Position numbers and translations under genes: made by a program
In this document: positions 23,991 through 31,778 of the stretch, piece by piece
Position numbering within the stretch: the first letter of the stretch is position 1
Layout: each line of letters starts with the position of its first letter
Notes under the pieces: generated by a model
The model's input: the letters and a program-made list of their open reading frames with translations, nothing else
Told to the model about the DNA's origin: nothing
Databases searched by the model: none
NCBI GenBank assembly: GCA_019747875.1
Contig: JAIEQI010000097.1
Location: 1-36,153 of the forward strand
Length of the DNA stretch: 36,153 nt
Direction of reading: 5' to 3'
Source of the DNA: Candidatus Obscuribacterales bacterium
Lineage (GTDB): Bacteria; Cyanobacteriota; Vampirovibrionia; Obscuribacterales; Obscuribacteraceae

Positions 23991-24523
23991 GGTGCCTCTC
24001 CCTCCTTAATCCTTATGCCACCCCGCCCGTATATCTATCAACTAAGCGCATAAATCGGCTTGATTCTCCGTTTATCAGCCCCAAAAGATGTTGATCGTCT
24101 GAGAAAATTTGTCTATAAGCTGCGTCGAAAACCATTGCTGTTACTATCTTTCCGCCATCAGCCAAGAACAACCGCGCGAATTATCGGACCCAAAAAGCCC
24201 GCCCAGTATACATTTTGGGATTTACACGGATAAACCGATTAAGCCCTTGACTACATGAGGATGCGCGAATTTCACTCCGTGAAGTTTCATATAGATGCCT
24301 CAAATAACTGAGTTTCCGAAACGTCAAACGGTGACACCCGAGAAACAGTTCTCCTGTGGAAGTTTTCGGATCATTACGACTAACTAAGATTCTTTCGAAC
24401 TATCTGAAGAAAAGCATGAGATAGCGCTGAATTGCGTGGCCAAGAGATATAGTTTAGACTCATAAGGCATAAGCGAGAGCCCCTCAAAACTCATTATTAG
24501 CAGTTAATTACAGGTAATTAGAA
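23991..24523. other. Divergent intergenic region, coiled-coil operon / pdxS
   Basis: About 530 nt with no convincing gene. It must carry promoters in both directions. TTCACTCCGTGAA at about 24269-24281 is a perfect 5-bp inverted repeat with a 3-nt centre. A weak TTGCGT-17-TAGACT (24432-24460) could serve pdxS. I looked for the AAAGTGG-type motif found before the MocR gene and did not find it here. Confidence 0.45.
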
Positions 24524-25441
24524 ATGGTCACGGAAACGAAAGAAGCCAAAAACTCAAACGCAAAAACAGGCACATTGCTCGTAAAGAAGGCTCTCCCTCA
24601 GATGTTGAAGAGCGGCGTCATCATGGACGTGGTAAATGCTGAACAAGCAAAAATTGCAGAAGCAGCAGGGGCTGTTGCCGTTATGGCTCTCGAACGCGTG
24701 CCCGCCGACATCCGAGCAAACGGTGGTGTCGCTCGAATGAGTGACCCCGAGTTGATTATCCAAATCAAAGAAGCTGTCAGCATTCCCGTAATGGCCAAAG
24801 CGCGCATCGGACATTTCGTCGAAGCGCAAATCCTCGAATCTCTCGGCGTCGATTGCATCGACGAGAGCGAAGTATTGACCCCAGCCGATGAAGAGTTTCA
24901 TATCGACAAAAGCAAGTTCCAAATCCCATTTGTATGCGGAGCTCGCAATTTAGGTGAAGCGCTCCGAAGAATCGGTGAGGGCGCAGCCATGATGAGAACA
25001 AAAGGCGAGGCCGGTACTGGCGATGTCGTAGAAGCTGTTCGGCACGCACGCACCATACTTGGTGAGATCAGAAAATTGACCGTTCTTCCGAAAGAAGAGC
25101 TCATGACCTACGCTAAGAACATCGGAGCTCCTTTTGAAATCATTCTGCAAGTAGCCGAAACCGGAAAGCTTCCAGTAGTAAATTTCGCAGCCGGCGGTAT
25201 TGCAACTCCGGCAGATGCAGCACTCATGATGCAATTGGGCGTTGACGGCGTATTTGTCGGCTCTGGCATCTTTAAATCTGGAAATCCTCAAAAGAGAGCT
25301 GAAGCGATCGTCAAGGCAACAACCTTCTACAACGATCCGGCTGTGCTTGCTGAAGTCAGCCGCAATCTAGGCGAACCAATGGTTGGCCGAACAGTTCAGA
25401 GCCTCTCTGAAGCAGAAACCTTAGCCAAGAGAGGTTGGTAA
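24524..25441 (+). CDS. pdxS: Pyridoxal 5'-phosphate synthase subunit PdxS
   Basis: Synthase subunit of the DXP-independent vitamin B6 pathway. It joins ribose 5-phosphate, glyceraldehyde 3-phosphate and ammonia into PLP, as a TIM-barrel dodecamer in the cytosol. At 305 aa it has the standard length plus a short variable N-terminus. Catalytic residues: D35 (VIMDVVN), K92 in MAKARIGH, which forms the covalent ribose adduct, and K160 in RTKGEAGTG, the second lysine. The phosphate-binding loops FAAGGIATPADAALMM and GVFVGSGIF are intact. The stop is followed one nucleotide later by pdxT, which supplies the ammonia. No obvious operator for the MocR regulator lies upstream. Confidence 0.98.
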   Translation: MVTETKEAKNSNAKTGTLLVKKALPQMLKSGVIMDVVNAEQAKIAEAAGAVAVMALERVPADIRANGGVARMSDPELIIQIKEAVSIPVMAKARIGHFVEAQILESLGVDCIDESEVLTPADEEFHIDKSKFQIPFVCGARNLGEALRRIGEGAAMMRTKGEAGTGDVVEAVRHARTILGEIRKLTVLPKEELMTYAKNIGAPFEIILQVAETGKLPVVNFAAGGIATPADAALMMQLGVDGVFVGSGIFKSGNPQKRAEAIVKATTFYNDPAVLAEVSRNLGEPMVGRTVQSLSEAETLAKRGW

Positions 25442-25442
25442 G

Positions 25443-26105
25443 ATGCGCCTTGCTGTGCTTGCATTGCAAGGTGATTTCGCCGAGCACGCCGAGATGTTGC
25501 ACGCCTGTGGAGCCGAAGAAATCGTCTTCGTTCGTAGAGCTGCAGACTTAGAAGGTGTAGATGGTCTGGTAATTCCTGGTGGCGAGTCAACGACGATTGC
25601 CAAACTCACAGGAAATACCACAGACCCTATATTTGATACCATCATCGATAAAGCAAAAAATGGCATGCCGGTGTATGGAACCTGCATGGGCTTGATCTTC
25701 CTGGCGCGCGAGATCGAAGGATATTCGCAAGGTCGGCTGGCCTTGATGAACATCAAGGTTCGCCGTAATGCCTTCGGTTCCCAAAAGTTCAGCAGAGAAG
25801 AATCACTGAGCATTCCGGAATTAGGTGCCGAATCGTTTCCGTTAGTTTTCATCCGTGGACCAATCATCATTTCAGCAGGCGCTGATGTGGATGTTTTTGC
25901 CTCGGTGGCTGAAGGTATAGTTATGTGCCGGCAAGGAAATCTGCTGGCAACCGCCTTTCACCCTGAACTCACGGAAGATACTCGCGTACATGCGTTCTTT
26001 ATCAATATGGTCAAAGAGTACCTCCAGGAAAAATCCTCAAAAAAGGATTCAACTGAAGTGCCCGTAACGGCAGGCAGGACGCTTGCTACAGCCGGGCGCA
26101 GTTAA
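25443..26105 (+). CDS. pdxT: Pyridoxal 5'-phosphate synthase glutaminase PdxT
   Basis: Class I glutamine amidotransferase that hydrolyses glutamine and channels ammonia to PdxS. The triad is C81 (YGTCMGLIF), H173 and E175 (AFHPELT); the GGEST loop is at 47-51. At 220 aa it is 20-30 residues longer than usual. The extra C-terminal tail (KSSKKDSTEVPVTAGRTLATAGRS-like, written here in part) is polar and low in complexity, and its DNA (26067-26100) resembles a GGCAGG-ACGC-type intergenic palindrome, so the tail may come from repeat insertion at the stop codon. The catalytic domain is complete. It starts one nucleotide after pdxS behind GAGAGG. Confidence 0.97.
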   Translation: MRLAVLALQGDFAEHAEMLHACGAEEIVFVRRAADLEGVDGLVIPGGESTTIAKLTGNTTDPIFDTIIDKAKNGMPVYGTCMGLIFLAREIEGYSQGRLALMNIKVRRNAFGSQKFSREESLSIPELGAESFPLVFIRGPIIISAGADVDVFASVAEGIVMCRQGNLLATAFHPELTEDTRVHAFFINMVKEYLQEKSSKKDSTEVPVTAGRTLATAGRS

Positions 26106-26427
26106 ATACGGAAACCCTTACAGCAAGGCATTTAGCGCGGACATCCGTTGCTGGTACAGATGCGCCGGGAGAAACTAGTTGCACCGCATCAGGTGCACCA
26201 GAGCTTTCAAGCGAATTCCGAATGCCGCACTGAATATGGTGCTGTGAGTATTGCTGATAACGAGTAGCCCTGTTGACAACCCGCCAATTCATCGTATTTT
26301 TCCCCATCATCATATAAGGATGATGCAGGGCATTTTTAAGCAAGCGCGTATATCATCCGCTGGGGCTATGCCAGAATCGCCAGCAACCTTGATTGCAGCG
26401 GCCCGTGATTGGTCCTACAAAGTAGAT
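26106..26427. other. Intergenic region between pdxT and a convergent gene
   Basis: About 320 nt between convergent genes. It holds a TGCACC-GCATCA-GGTGCA hairpin at about 26179-26196 and a CATCATC-ATATAAG-GATGATG hairpin at about 26310-26330 followed by CAGGGCATTTTT. Either could help end transcription, but neither is a classic terminator. No gene is supported. Confidence 0.4.
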
Positions 26428-27003
26428 TTAGCGGGCTGCAGCGTACATAGTACCGGCGGCGATGCTTACATAGTCCGGTCGCATTTCGACTGAATTCGGC
26501 ACAAAAGACCGGACGATGCGCCCTCTATGGATAAGGAAAGCACCAGGCATCTGCATTGTGTCGCCGTGGAAGGGTCCAATTGCATGGCCATGCAAAAGAG
26601 CCTCAAGAGCACGTGATATTACTTTCGGTGCCAAAATCTTGTCTGCAGTACCTCTGCCCAGACCGAAGTACTTATAGAGAGCCTGGTCAGGTGAGCTGAC
26701 CCGAGAGAGGTCTGCCAGTCCGTAGCTAGCCAAAAGGGTTGCGGCCTCATCTTCTTCAGCCATATGAACCAGGACAATCTTCACACCGGAAGACTGGATA
26801 GCAGAAACACAGTCATGGATATCAGAAAGAGCTTCCTTGCAAAAGCAGCAACCGAAATGACGCAGAAACACGACAAGTGTAGGAGCTGAGTTGGAAATCT
26901 CATATAAGGTCGAATGGTACTGATCTTCAACGGACCGGAGAACATCATCCAATGAAGCTTCAGATTCCATAGTGGCTGTCGCCAAACTTTTGCTTAAACG
27001 CAT
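26428..27003 (-). CDS. Peroxiredoxin-like (AhpC/TSA-type) thiol protein
   Basis: A 191-aa thioredoxin-fold protein of the peroxiredoxin-like group (Prx-like2/SelL-type). The active-site stretch is VVFLRHFGCCFCKEAL, with C52, C53 and C55 at the N-terminus of the first long helix. Typical relatives have FLRHFGCxxC or GCPFC, so a redox disulfide within this loop is likely. The later GAFLIHRGRIVRSF segment matches the conserved strand-turn of the family. No signal peptide, so cytosolic. The start is uncertain: ATG at 27003, or the ATG giving MESEAS eleven codons later; neither has a good ribosome binding site. Divergent from the CpaB gene. Substrate unknown. Confidence 0.85.
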   Translation of the reverse strand: MRLSKSLATATMESEASLDDVLRSVEDQYHSTLYEISNSAPTLVVFLRHFGCCFCKEALSDIHDCVSAIQSSGVKIVLVHMAEEDEAATLLASYGLADLSRVSSPDQALYKYFGLGRGTADKILAPKVISRALEALLHGHAIGPFHGDTMQMPGAFLIHRGRIVRSFVPNSVEMRPDYVSIAAGTMYAAAR

Positions 27004-27186
27004 ACGGTTATTTGAACCCGCCTGTTGCCTGAGTTATTTTAGTACTCTAAAAGCCTAGTGTGAAGTGTGTGTGACTTGATATTTTGTCCTTCAAATAAGT
27101 TCCCATTTCTCGGTCGGCAGTCTGCACAAATCAGCCGAAACTCTACCTGGGGTTATTCCTGAATCTACACGAGGGGTATGCTCCTT

Positions 27187-27213
27187 TGGACATAGTGGAA
27201 AAACCTGTATAAC
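27187..27213 (+). promoter_or_regulatory. Candidate promoter for CpaB-like gene
   Basis: TGGACA (27187-27192) and TATAAC (27208-27213) are 15 nt apart, close to the -35 and -10 consensus with one mismatch each but slightly short spacing. The gene starts 28 nt downstream of the -10. Confidence 0.3.
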
Positions 27214-27240
27214 TATTAATGCTTACTAGTTTTTAGAGGT

Positions 27241-28170
27241 ATGCGCATGCGCGGCTCGAATTTCTTCCTCATGATCATGTCCAGGATTCCGCCAAAGGTA
27301 ATGCTGCTGGTAATGTTGGCGCTCGCCACCACGGCTACGGTTATGGTCCAGCAGACCATCGAAAAAAACAAGCCGAAACCTCAAATTGCAGAGGCGGTGC
27401 CCACTGAAGCCGTATTGGTGGCCATAAAAGACATTCCGGAAGGGACGACCATAGAACAGGACGCGTTCAAAATTGCGGAAATGCCGTCCAAGGAAATTCC
27501 TCGGGGAGCATTGCGGAGCAGCGGAATGGTGTTAGGGCTGAAAGCAAAAGCCAACATCTCTGCAAATGACTTTTTCTTCTCGCAATTTCTAGCGATGGCG
27601 GAGAGACCAACAGGTTTTGAATCAAAGATCAGAGAAGGGCATCGAGCCTTTACAATTCCTGTTGACACAAATACGGGAGTCGCCGGTTTTCTAACGCCTG
27701 ATTCGCATGTCGACATCATGGCGCAAATTGGTTCTGGCGCCGACTCACACGCAATGGTTATACTCGGCGATGTTCAGGTAATTGCAGTTGGACAGCAATT
27801 CAAAAGGATGCCAGGGCAAAGTGAAGCTCAACCAGTTAGTTCGGTGACGGTCTCTGTTTCACCAGCAGATGCTGGCAAACTGGCCAATGCTATGTCCTCT
27901 GGAAAACTTTACTGCCTGATGAGAAACAGCAAAGATTACAGTCCTGTGCAAACAACAGATGTTAGCAAGGCTTTCAAAAAACCGGTCGACAGTATCCCTC
28001 AATCGGACCTGGTGAATGTGCCACCGCCCATACTACCAGAGATTCCGAAACTCCCACCGCCAGATCTGCCGAAATCGTCGGCAGAAGAAGCACGACTTCG
28101 CAATGTAGACATGTGGGCTGGAAGCAAGAAAGACCAGATGGAATTTGTCGAAACATCGGGACAAAAATAA
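27241..28170 (+). CDS. CpaB/RcpC-type SAF-domain pilus assembly protein
   Basis: A 309-aa protein anchored by one N-terminal membrane segment (about residues 18-37) with the rest outside the cytoplasm. Residues 55-118 are an SAF domain (VLVAIKDIPEGTTIEQDAFKI..., ending in the ANISANDFFF strand), followed by the RcpC/CpaB domain at 135-230 (IPVDTNTGVAGFLTPDSHVDIMA...). The C-terminal 60 residues hold a proline-rich stretch (VPPPILPEIPKLPPPDLP). CpaB acts in Flp/Tad pilus secretion, probably binding peptidoglycan near the secretin. No other tad/cpa gene is visible here, so it is an orphan in this window. AGAGGT precedes the ATG. It converges on the DUF3592-like gene with a single base between stops. 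Confidence 0.88.
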   Translation: MRMRGSNFFLMIMSRIPPKVMLLVMLALATTATVMVQQTIEKNKPKPQIAEAVPTEAVLVAIKDIPEGTTIEQDAFKIAEMPSKEIPRGALRSSGMVLGLKAKANISANDFFFSQFLAMAERPTGFESKIREGHRAFTIPVDTNTGVAGFLTPDSHVDIMAQIGSGADSHAMVILGDVQVIAVGQQFKRMPGQSEAQPVSSVTVSVSPADAGKLANAMSSGKLYCLMRNSKDYSPVQTTDVSKAFKKPVDSIPQSDLVNVPPPILPEIPKLPPPDLPKSSAEEARLRNVDMWAGSKKDQMEFVETSGQK

Positions 28171-28171
28171 C

Positions 28172-28981
28172 TCATCCCGGATTTTGATGTAGCACCTGCG
28201 CCGGTAGACCAGGCAGGTGCTCTCCTATTACAGACTTAATCCAATCAATTCCGAAGAAAGTGAACTCAAGTACCGCCACAACACCAATAATACCGATGAA
28301 TGTCGCTACCTGCACAACATAAATGGCACTCAAAGCAAAGACATAACCGAGCAGTACAAAGAACAATGTGGACAGCAACGTTAGAGCCAACGGATACTTG
28401 AAAGAATCACCGACATCAAGGACGCGAAAGCCTCTCAACAGAACGCTTTCGCTGGGCTTCGCTGGATTGTAGTAGGCAATACTGTTACTGCCTGCTGGGT
28501 ATTTGTTCAAGAGCTTATCGGGGATGGAAGCATCTCTATATTGCGGATCGAGTATGCTAATTTGATCACTCTCAAATGTTTTGCCGCCCACATCGTAGGT
28601 GTAATGCACAATGGCTCTGTAATCAGCTTTTCTCGATGAAACGATCTTTGCATTTACCGGAGCCCAAGCTTGCGTACCATGAGCCTTTTCGATCGGCAAA
28701 AGATCACAAAAGAGAAAGATACTAGTAATTAGAGTACCAATGAACAAGGATAGATAAGCGGCCCCAAAGCATGTCCGAGTTTTTACATACATGTATTCAG
28801 GTCCTGGTCCCGCTTGGGAAAGAACGCGCCATATCGAAGAAGGAAATCGATCACATAATTTAGAGAGAAAATTGTGATCCCAATCTCGATTTGTTGACTG
28901 TGGTTCCAAATTTCGACTCCAGATTTCGTGATAAGACCAGTTGAAAATAGTACCTTCAATTCTCGATTCGATGCTTCTCAC
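28172..28981 (-). CDS. DUF3592-like membrane protein
   Basis: A 269-aa protein. One membrane segment at about residues 74-95 is followed by an extracytoplasmic beta-rich domain with the DUF3592 pattern: W-A-P-V-N-A-K-I, Y-x-Y-x-V-G-G-K-x-F-E-S, YPAGSNSIAYYNPAKPSESVLL. Two to three more helices follow at about 197-245. Function of DUF3592 is unknown. The start at 28981 is a GTG with no ribosome binding site. An internal ATG at 28792 (MYVKTR), just before the first helix, is a reasonable alternative and would drop 63 weakly structured residues. A strong terminator hairpin lies just upstream, so the gene has its own promoter or relies on read-through. Confidence 0.75.
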   Translation of the reverse strand: MRSIESRIEGTIFNWSYHEIWSRNLEPQSTNRDWDHNFLSKLCDRFPSSIWRVLSQAGPGPEYMYVKTRTCFGAAYLSLFIGTLITSIFLFCDLLPIEKAHGTQAWAPVNAKIVSSRKADYRAIVHYTYDVGGKTFESDQISILDPQYRDASIPDKLLNKYPAGSNSIAYYNPAKPSESVLLRGFRVLDVGDSFKYPLALTLLSTLFFVLLGYVFALSAIYVVQVATFIGIIGVVAVLEFTFFGIDWIKSVIGEHLPGLPAQVLHQNPG

Positions 28982-28997
28982 TTTAATAACTTAAAAC

Positions 28998-29026
28998 AAA
29001 GGCTCCGCATTTACGCGGAGCCTTTT
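28998..29026 (-). terminator. Rho-independent terminator, probably bidirectional
   Basis: AAAGGCTCCGC and GCGGAGCCTTT form a perfect 11-bp stem with a 6-nt loop. On the minus strand it is followed by TGTTTTAAG, on the plus strand by TGATC. It lies 27-55 nt after the stop of the small secreted coiled-coil gene and is the clearest terminator in the window. Confidence 0.9.
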
Positions 29027-29052
29027 GATCTTGCTGCTGTCTTAGCAGGGGA

Positions 29053-29385
29053 TTAAAGCATTCTGCCATCCAGATCTTTGATGTCTAAACGCACGTTGCG
29101 GAGTTTGAGGTAGGTGTTGTCCAACGAACGGCTCAAATCGTCGATAGTTTTATCTAGATTTTTGTCGTTAGCTTTTCTAAGATCATCAATAGTCTTTTGA
29201 AGAGCGTCAAAGTCTTTCTGCAAACGCTGTTCTTTGTTCAACAGGTTCACTCTTACACTTTGATATTGCGAGTACACGTTGGAGTCAGCGACTACGGCTT
29301 TCGCGCTCGGTGCGTTCAAAGCGACCAGGATCAGGCTCAATGCCATCCCCGACACAGTGACTTTTTTGATTGAGTTCGAAAACAT
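29053..29385 (-). CDS. Small secreted coiled-coil protein
   Basis: A 110-aa protein starting at MFSNSIKK, chosen because GGAGG lies 8 nt upstream; a longer frame adds eleven residues with no ribosome binding site. A classic signal peptide has a basic N-region, a hydrophobic core (GMALSLILVAL) and AKA cleavage near residue 30. The mature 80 residues are a single amphipathic coiled coil (LLNKEQRLQKDFDALQKTID..., LSRSLDNTYLKLRNVRLDI). No Cys. Family not recognised; such proteins may oligomerise in the periplasm or bind the wall. It is divergent from the MocR regulator across 99 nt that contain AAAGTGG-type motifs, so it may be under that regulator. A strong terminator follows. Confidence 0.85.
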   Translation of the reverse strand: MFSNSIKKVTVSGMALSLILVALNAPSAKAVVADSNVYSQYQSVRVNLLNKEQRLQKDFDALQKTIDDLRKANDKNLDKTIDDLSRSLDNTYLKLRNVRLDIKDLDGRML

Positions 29386-29434
29386 GATTTTGTCCTCCAG
29401 ACCTCTATAGAATAGCAATTAAATTGGACTTGCA

Positions 29435-29489
29435 AAAGTGCCACTTTCGTGTTTTACTACCAGTCCACTTTGGAGGTGTTTTAAGTGGA
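29435..29489. promoter_or_regulatory. Candidate PdxR-type operator and start-codon hairpin
   Basis: AAAGTG-C-CACTTT (29435-29447) is a 6-bp inverted repeat; CCACTTT recurs at 29465-29471 and AAGTGGA lies at 29483-29489. Read on one strand or the other, these give AAAGTGG-type words close to the AAAGTGGW(-/T)CTA motif reported for PdxR of Corynebacterium glutamicum (from memory). TCCACTT (29464-29470) and AAGTGGA (29483-29489) also form a 7-bp hairpin whose loop holds the GGAGG and whose 3' arm holds the GTG start codon. Confidence 0.6.
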
Positions 29490-31008
29490 TTTTTTGATAG
29501 TTTTAGATAGCCAATCTAACGTTCCACTCCACCGTCAGCTCTACGAGGAAATAAGACGGGCCATACTTTCTGGGCGTTTAATGCCTGGTCAAAGAGTACC
29601 CTCCACCCGTGCCATCGCAGAGTCTCTTGGGATCTCCAGAGCGACCGCAACATTGGCTTATGAATTCCTCTTGTCTGAGGGATATCTCCAGTCCACTACC
29701 GGATCTGGCACCTACGTGACAAGGCACCTTCCGGATGCAACCATGCGGGTAGACACGAAAGATGGCCGACGAAAAACTCTCATCGAAACAGGTGGACTGA
29801 CGAAGAAATCAGTCAAACGACTTTCGAAATACGGATCATATATAAAGGACCGTCCTTGGTTTGCTTATGGCGAGGATGAACCTGAAATCCAGTTCAGCTT
29901 TGGACGTCCCGATTTCGATCAATTCCCTATGCGGCAATGGATGATGCTAGCCAACCAGCTTGCCAAGAAGCACGATCTTTCTTTGCTGGATTGCCCAAGC
30001 AAATCACAAGGCTTTTTGCCATTGAGAGAAGCTATTGCCGCCCACCTCTCAAAATCACGGGCGGTAAACTGCACACCGCAGCAAATTATCGTCGTAAATG
30101 GATCCCAACAAGGAATCGACCTTGTCACTCGGGTGATTCTAGATCGTGGCGATCAAGCCGGAATCGAAGATCCGGGATACATTGGCGCCAAAAAAGCATT
30201 TGAAGTTCAAGGTGCGCAGTTAATTGGTGTTCCTGTGGACGAATCAGGATTGGTGGTCGAAAAGCTAAAAGATCCGGCAATGGCCAACATGAAACTGCTC
30301 TACGTGACGCCATCACATCAATCACCGACAGGCGTTGTGATGAGCCTGCCGCGCAGACTTGAATTGTTGAATTGGGCTCAAAGAAGCGGCACATTCATCA
30401 TTGAAGATGACTACGACAGCGAATATCGCTACGCAGGAAGGCCTGTTCCTGCGCTGGCGGGCTTGGATCGCTCTGACTCTGTTATCTATATAGGTACTTT
30501 CTCAAAGGTCCTGTTTCCAGCATTGCGCCTCGGTTATCTTGTAGTGCCCGCAAGCCTGACTGAAATATTTGCTAGAGCAAAGTTTCTTGCAGACAGACAC
30601 TCATCTCTTCTTGATCAACAAATACTTGCAGAATTCATCAAACAAGGACATTTCGAACGACACATCAGAAGAATGCGTGGTTTATACCAACAGCGCAGAC
30701 AAGTTATTATCGCGAGTTTGAAAAAACACTTTGGTGAAGGTGTTGAGGTTCTCGGAGAGAACGCGGGGATCAATATCTTGATTCGCATCAACTGGCGAAT
30801 TGATGATGAGGCGTTCCTGAGAGTCGCTCGCGATAAAGGCGTTGGGCTAGTACATACAAAACCATTCTATTTGAACGTAACGCCACCACCCCACGAATTC
30901 TTGCTTAACTATGCTGGTTTAACCGACGAAAAAATCGAGATGGGCATCGAACGCTTACATGCAGCAGCCCAAGAAACGCGCAATCGAGGACCGATCGTTC
31001 CGGCGTAA
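29485..31008 (+). CDS. pdxR: MocR/PdxR-type transcriptional regulator
   Basis: A 507-aa fusion of a GntR winged helix-turn-helix (residues 13-80; VPLHRQLYEEIRRAILSG, QRVPSTRAIAESLGISRATA) and a fold type I aminotransferase-like domain (about 130-490). The PLP lysine is K341 in GTFSKVLFPALRLGY; IEDDYDSEYRY (306-316) holds the ring-binding Asp and Tyr. Members of this class sense PLP or amino compounds rather than transaminate; PdxR types activate pdxST. The gene starts with GTG after GGAGG. AAAGTGG-like words precede it and suggest autoregulation. pdxST lies 3.4 kb upstream on the same strand but without an evident copy of the motif, so calling it PdxR is inference; GabR- or TauR-like roles are possible. 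Confidence 0.88.
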   Translation: MDFLIVLDSQSNVPLHRQLYEEIRRAILSGRLMPGQRVPSTRAIAESLGISRATATLAYEFLLSEGYLQSTTGSGTYVTRHLPDATMRVDTKDGRRKTLIETGGLTKKSVKRLSKYGSYIKDRPWFAYGEDEPEIQFSFGRPDFDQFPMRQWMMLANQLAKKHDLSLLDCPSKSQGFLPLREAIAAHLSKSRAVNCTPQQIIVVNGSQQGIDLVTRVILDRGDQAGIEDPGYIGAKKAFEVQGAQLIGVPVDESGLVVEKLKDPAMANMKLLYVTPSHQSPTGVVMSLPRRLELLNWAQRSGTFIIEDDYDSEYRYAGRPVPALAGLDRSDSVIYIGTFSKVLFPALRLGYLVVPASLTEIFARAKFLADRHSSLLDQQILAEFIKQGHFERHIRRMRGLYQQRRQVIIASLKKHFGEGVEVLGENAGINILIRINWRIDDEAFLRVARDKGVGLVHTKPFYLNVTPPPHEFLLNYAGLTDEKIEMGIERLHAAAQETRNRGPIVPA

Positions 31009-31382
31009 TCTGAGCAACGGAGCTCGCGGGTCGAATGCCGAAAAGGTATCGTCAGTGTCTCGCCGGCATCCGATCGTGCGAATCGCTCTCAAAAAAAAAT
31101 TAGAAGCCGGCAAGATGCCGGCGCTCCCGGGTCGAACCGAATCATTTTCTTGTAGGGCGCTCCATGCGTGTGCGCGAATCGCTCTCAAAAAAAATTAGAA
31201 GCCGGCAAGATGCCGGCGCTCCCGGGTCGAACCGAATCATTTTCTTGTAGGGCGCTCCATGCGTGTGCGCGAATCGCTCTCAAAAAAAATTAGAAGCCGG
31301 CAAGATGCCGGCGCTCCCGGGATCGAACCGAATTCGGTCCTGTAGACGCTGCCAGCGTCGCCCGCCTAAAGAAGCAGAAGAA
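31009..31382. repeat. 95-bp tandem repeat of palindrome-bearing units
   Basis: Units begin AATCGCTCTC at 31081, 31177 and 31272, giving periods of 96 and 95; the first unit has nine A in its A-run and the others eight. Each holds TAGAAGCCGGCAAGATGCCG-GCGCTCCCGGG, a palindromic core, then CGAACCGAATCATTTTC and GTAGGGCGCTCCATGCGTG. The third copy ends early after the palindrome and diverges into GTAGACGCTGCCAGCGTCGC. It fills the gap between the MocR gene and the converging response-regulator gene. It encodes accidental peptides such as EAGKMPALPG that I do not call genes. Confidence 0.92.
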
Positions 31383-31766
31383 CTAGTTGTTACTGGCGCG
31401 CAAGATCTCTTCGATTTCGCCCGGAAGTTTCATTGGATCGAAAGGTTTACTAATAATACCGGCGGCACCTAACGCCAGATAAGAATCAACTTCTTGCTTT
31501 TGGACTTTCGCCGTGAAGAAAATCACAGGAATTGATGCGAGCTCAGCATTCTCACGCAAACGAGCAAGGGTAGTTGGACCATCCATTTCAGGCATCATGA
31601 CGTCCAGCAAAATCACGTCTGGTCGGTCACTGCTAGCGGCTTCCAATGCTTCAAACCCGGAAGATACGGCGCGAACGTTCCAGCCGCCTACCCCCTGTAA
31701 GCTAATCTGCGCAATCTTACGAATACGCGGATCGTCATCAACAAGCAATACTTTCTCAATCGACAT
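31383..31766 (-). CDS. Single-domain response regulator
   Basis: A 127-aa receiver domain with no output domain (CheY-like class). Acidic pocket D10, D11 and D12 region (LLVDDDPRIRK), phosphoacceptor D55 (VILLDVMMPEMDG), T85 (VIFFTAK) and K107 (ISKPFDP) are all intact, so it should accept phosphate. It begins 12 nt after the stop of the hybrid kinase, on the same strand, so it is the last gene of the three-gene unit and probably takes phosphate from that kinase. It may signal by protein interaction. No clear ribosome binding site; coupling to kinase translation is plausible. Confidence 0.94.
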   Translation of the reverse strand: MSIEKVLLVDDDPRIRKIAQISLQGVGGWNVRAVSSGFEALEAASSDRPDVILLDVMMPEMDGPTTLARLRENAELASIPVIFFTAKVQKQEVDSYLALGAAGIISKPFDPMKLPGEIEEILRASNN

Positions 31767-31778
31767 GCTGGAATCGTA

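Noticed and set aside
24000..24523. AAAGTGG-type PdxR site upstream of pdxS
   Set aside because: I read through the region and found no copy, so direct control of pdxST by the nearby regulator is not supported by this sequence.
26251..26493. 80-residue plus-strand frame after pdxT
   Set aside because: It overlaps the end of the convergent peroxiredoxin-like gene, has no ribosome binding site and looks like non-coding composition.
30955..31472. Short frames encoding EAGKMPALPG or AGILPAS
   Set aside because: Such peptides come from the GCCGGCAAGATGCCGGCGCTCC repeat and are well-known false gene calls.
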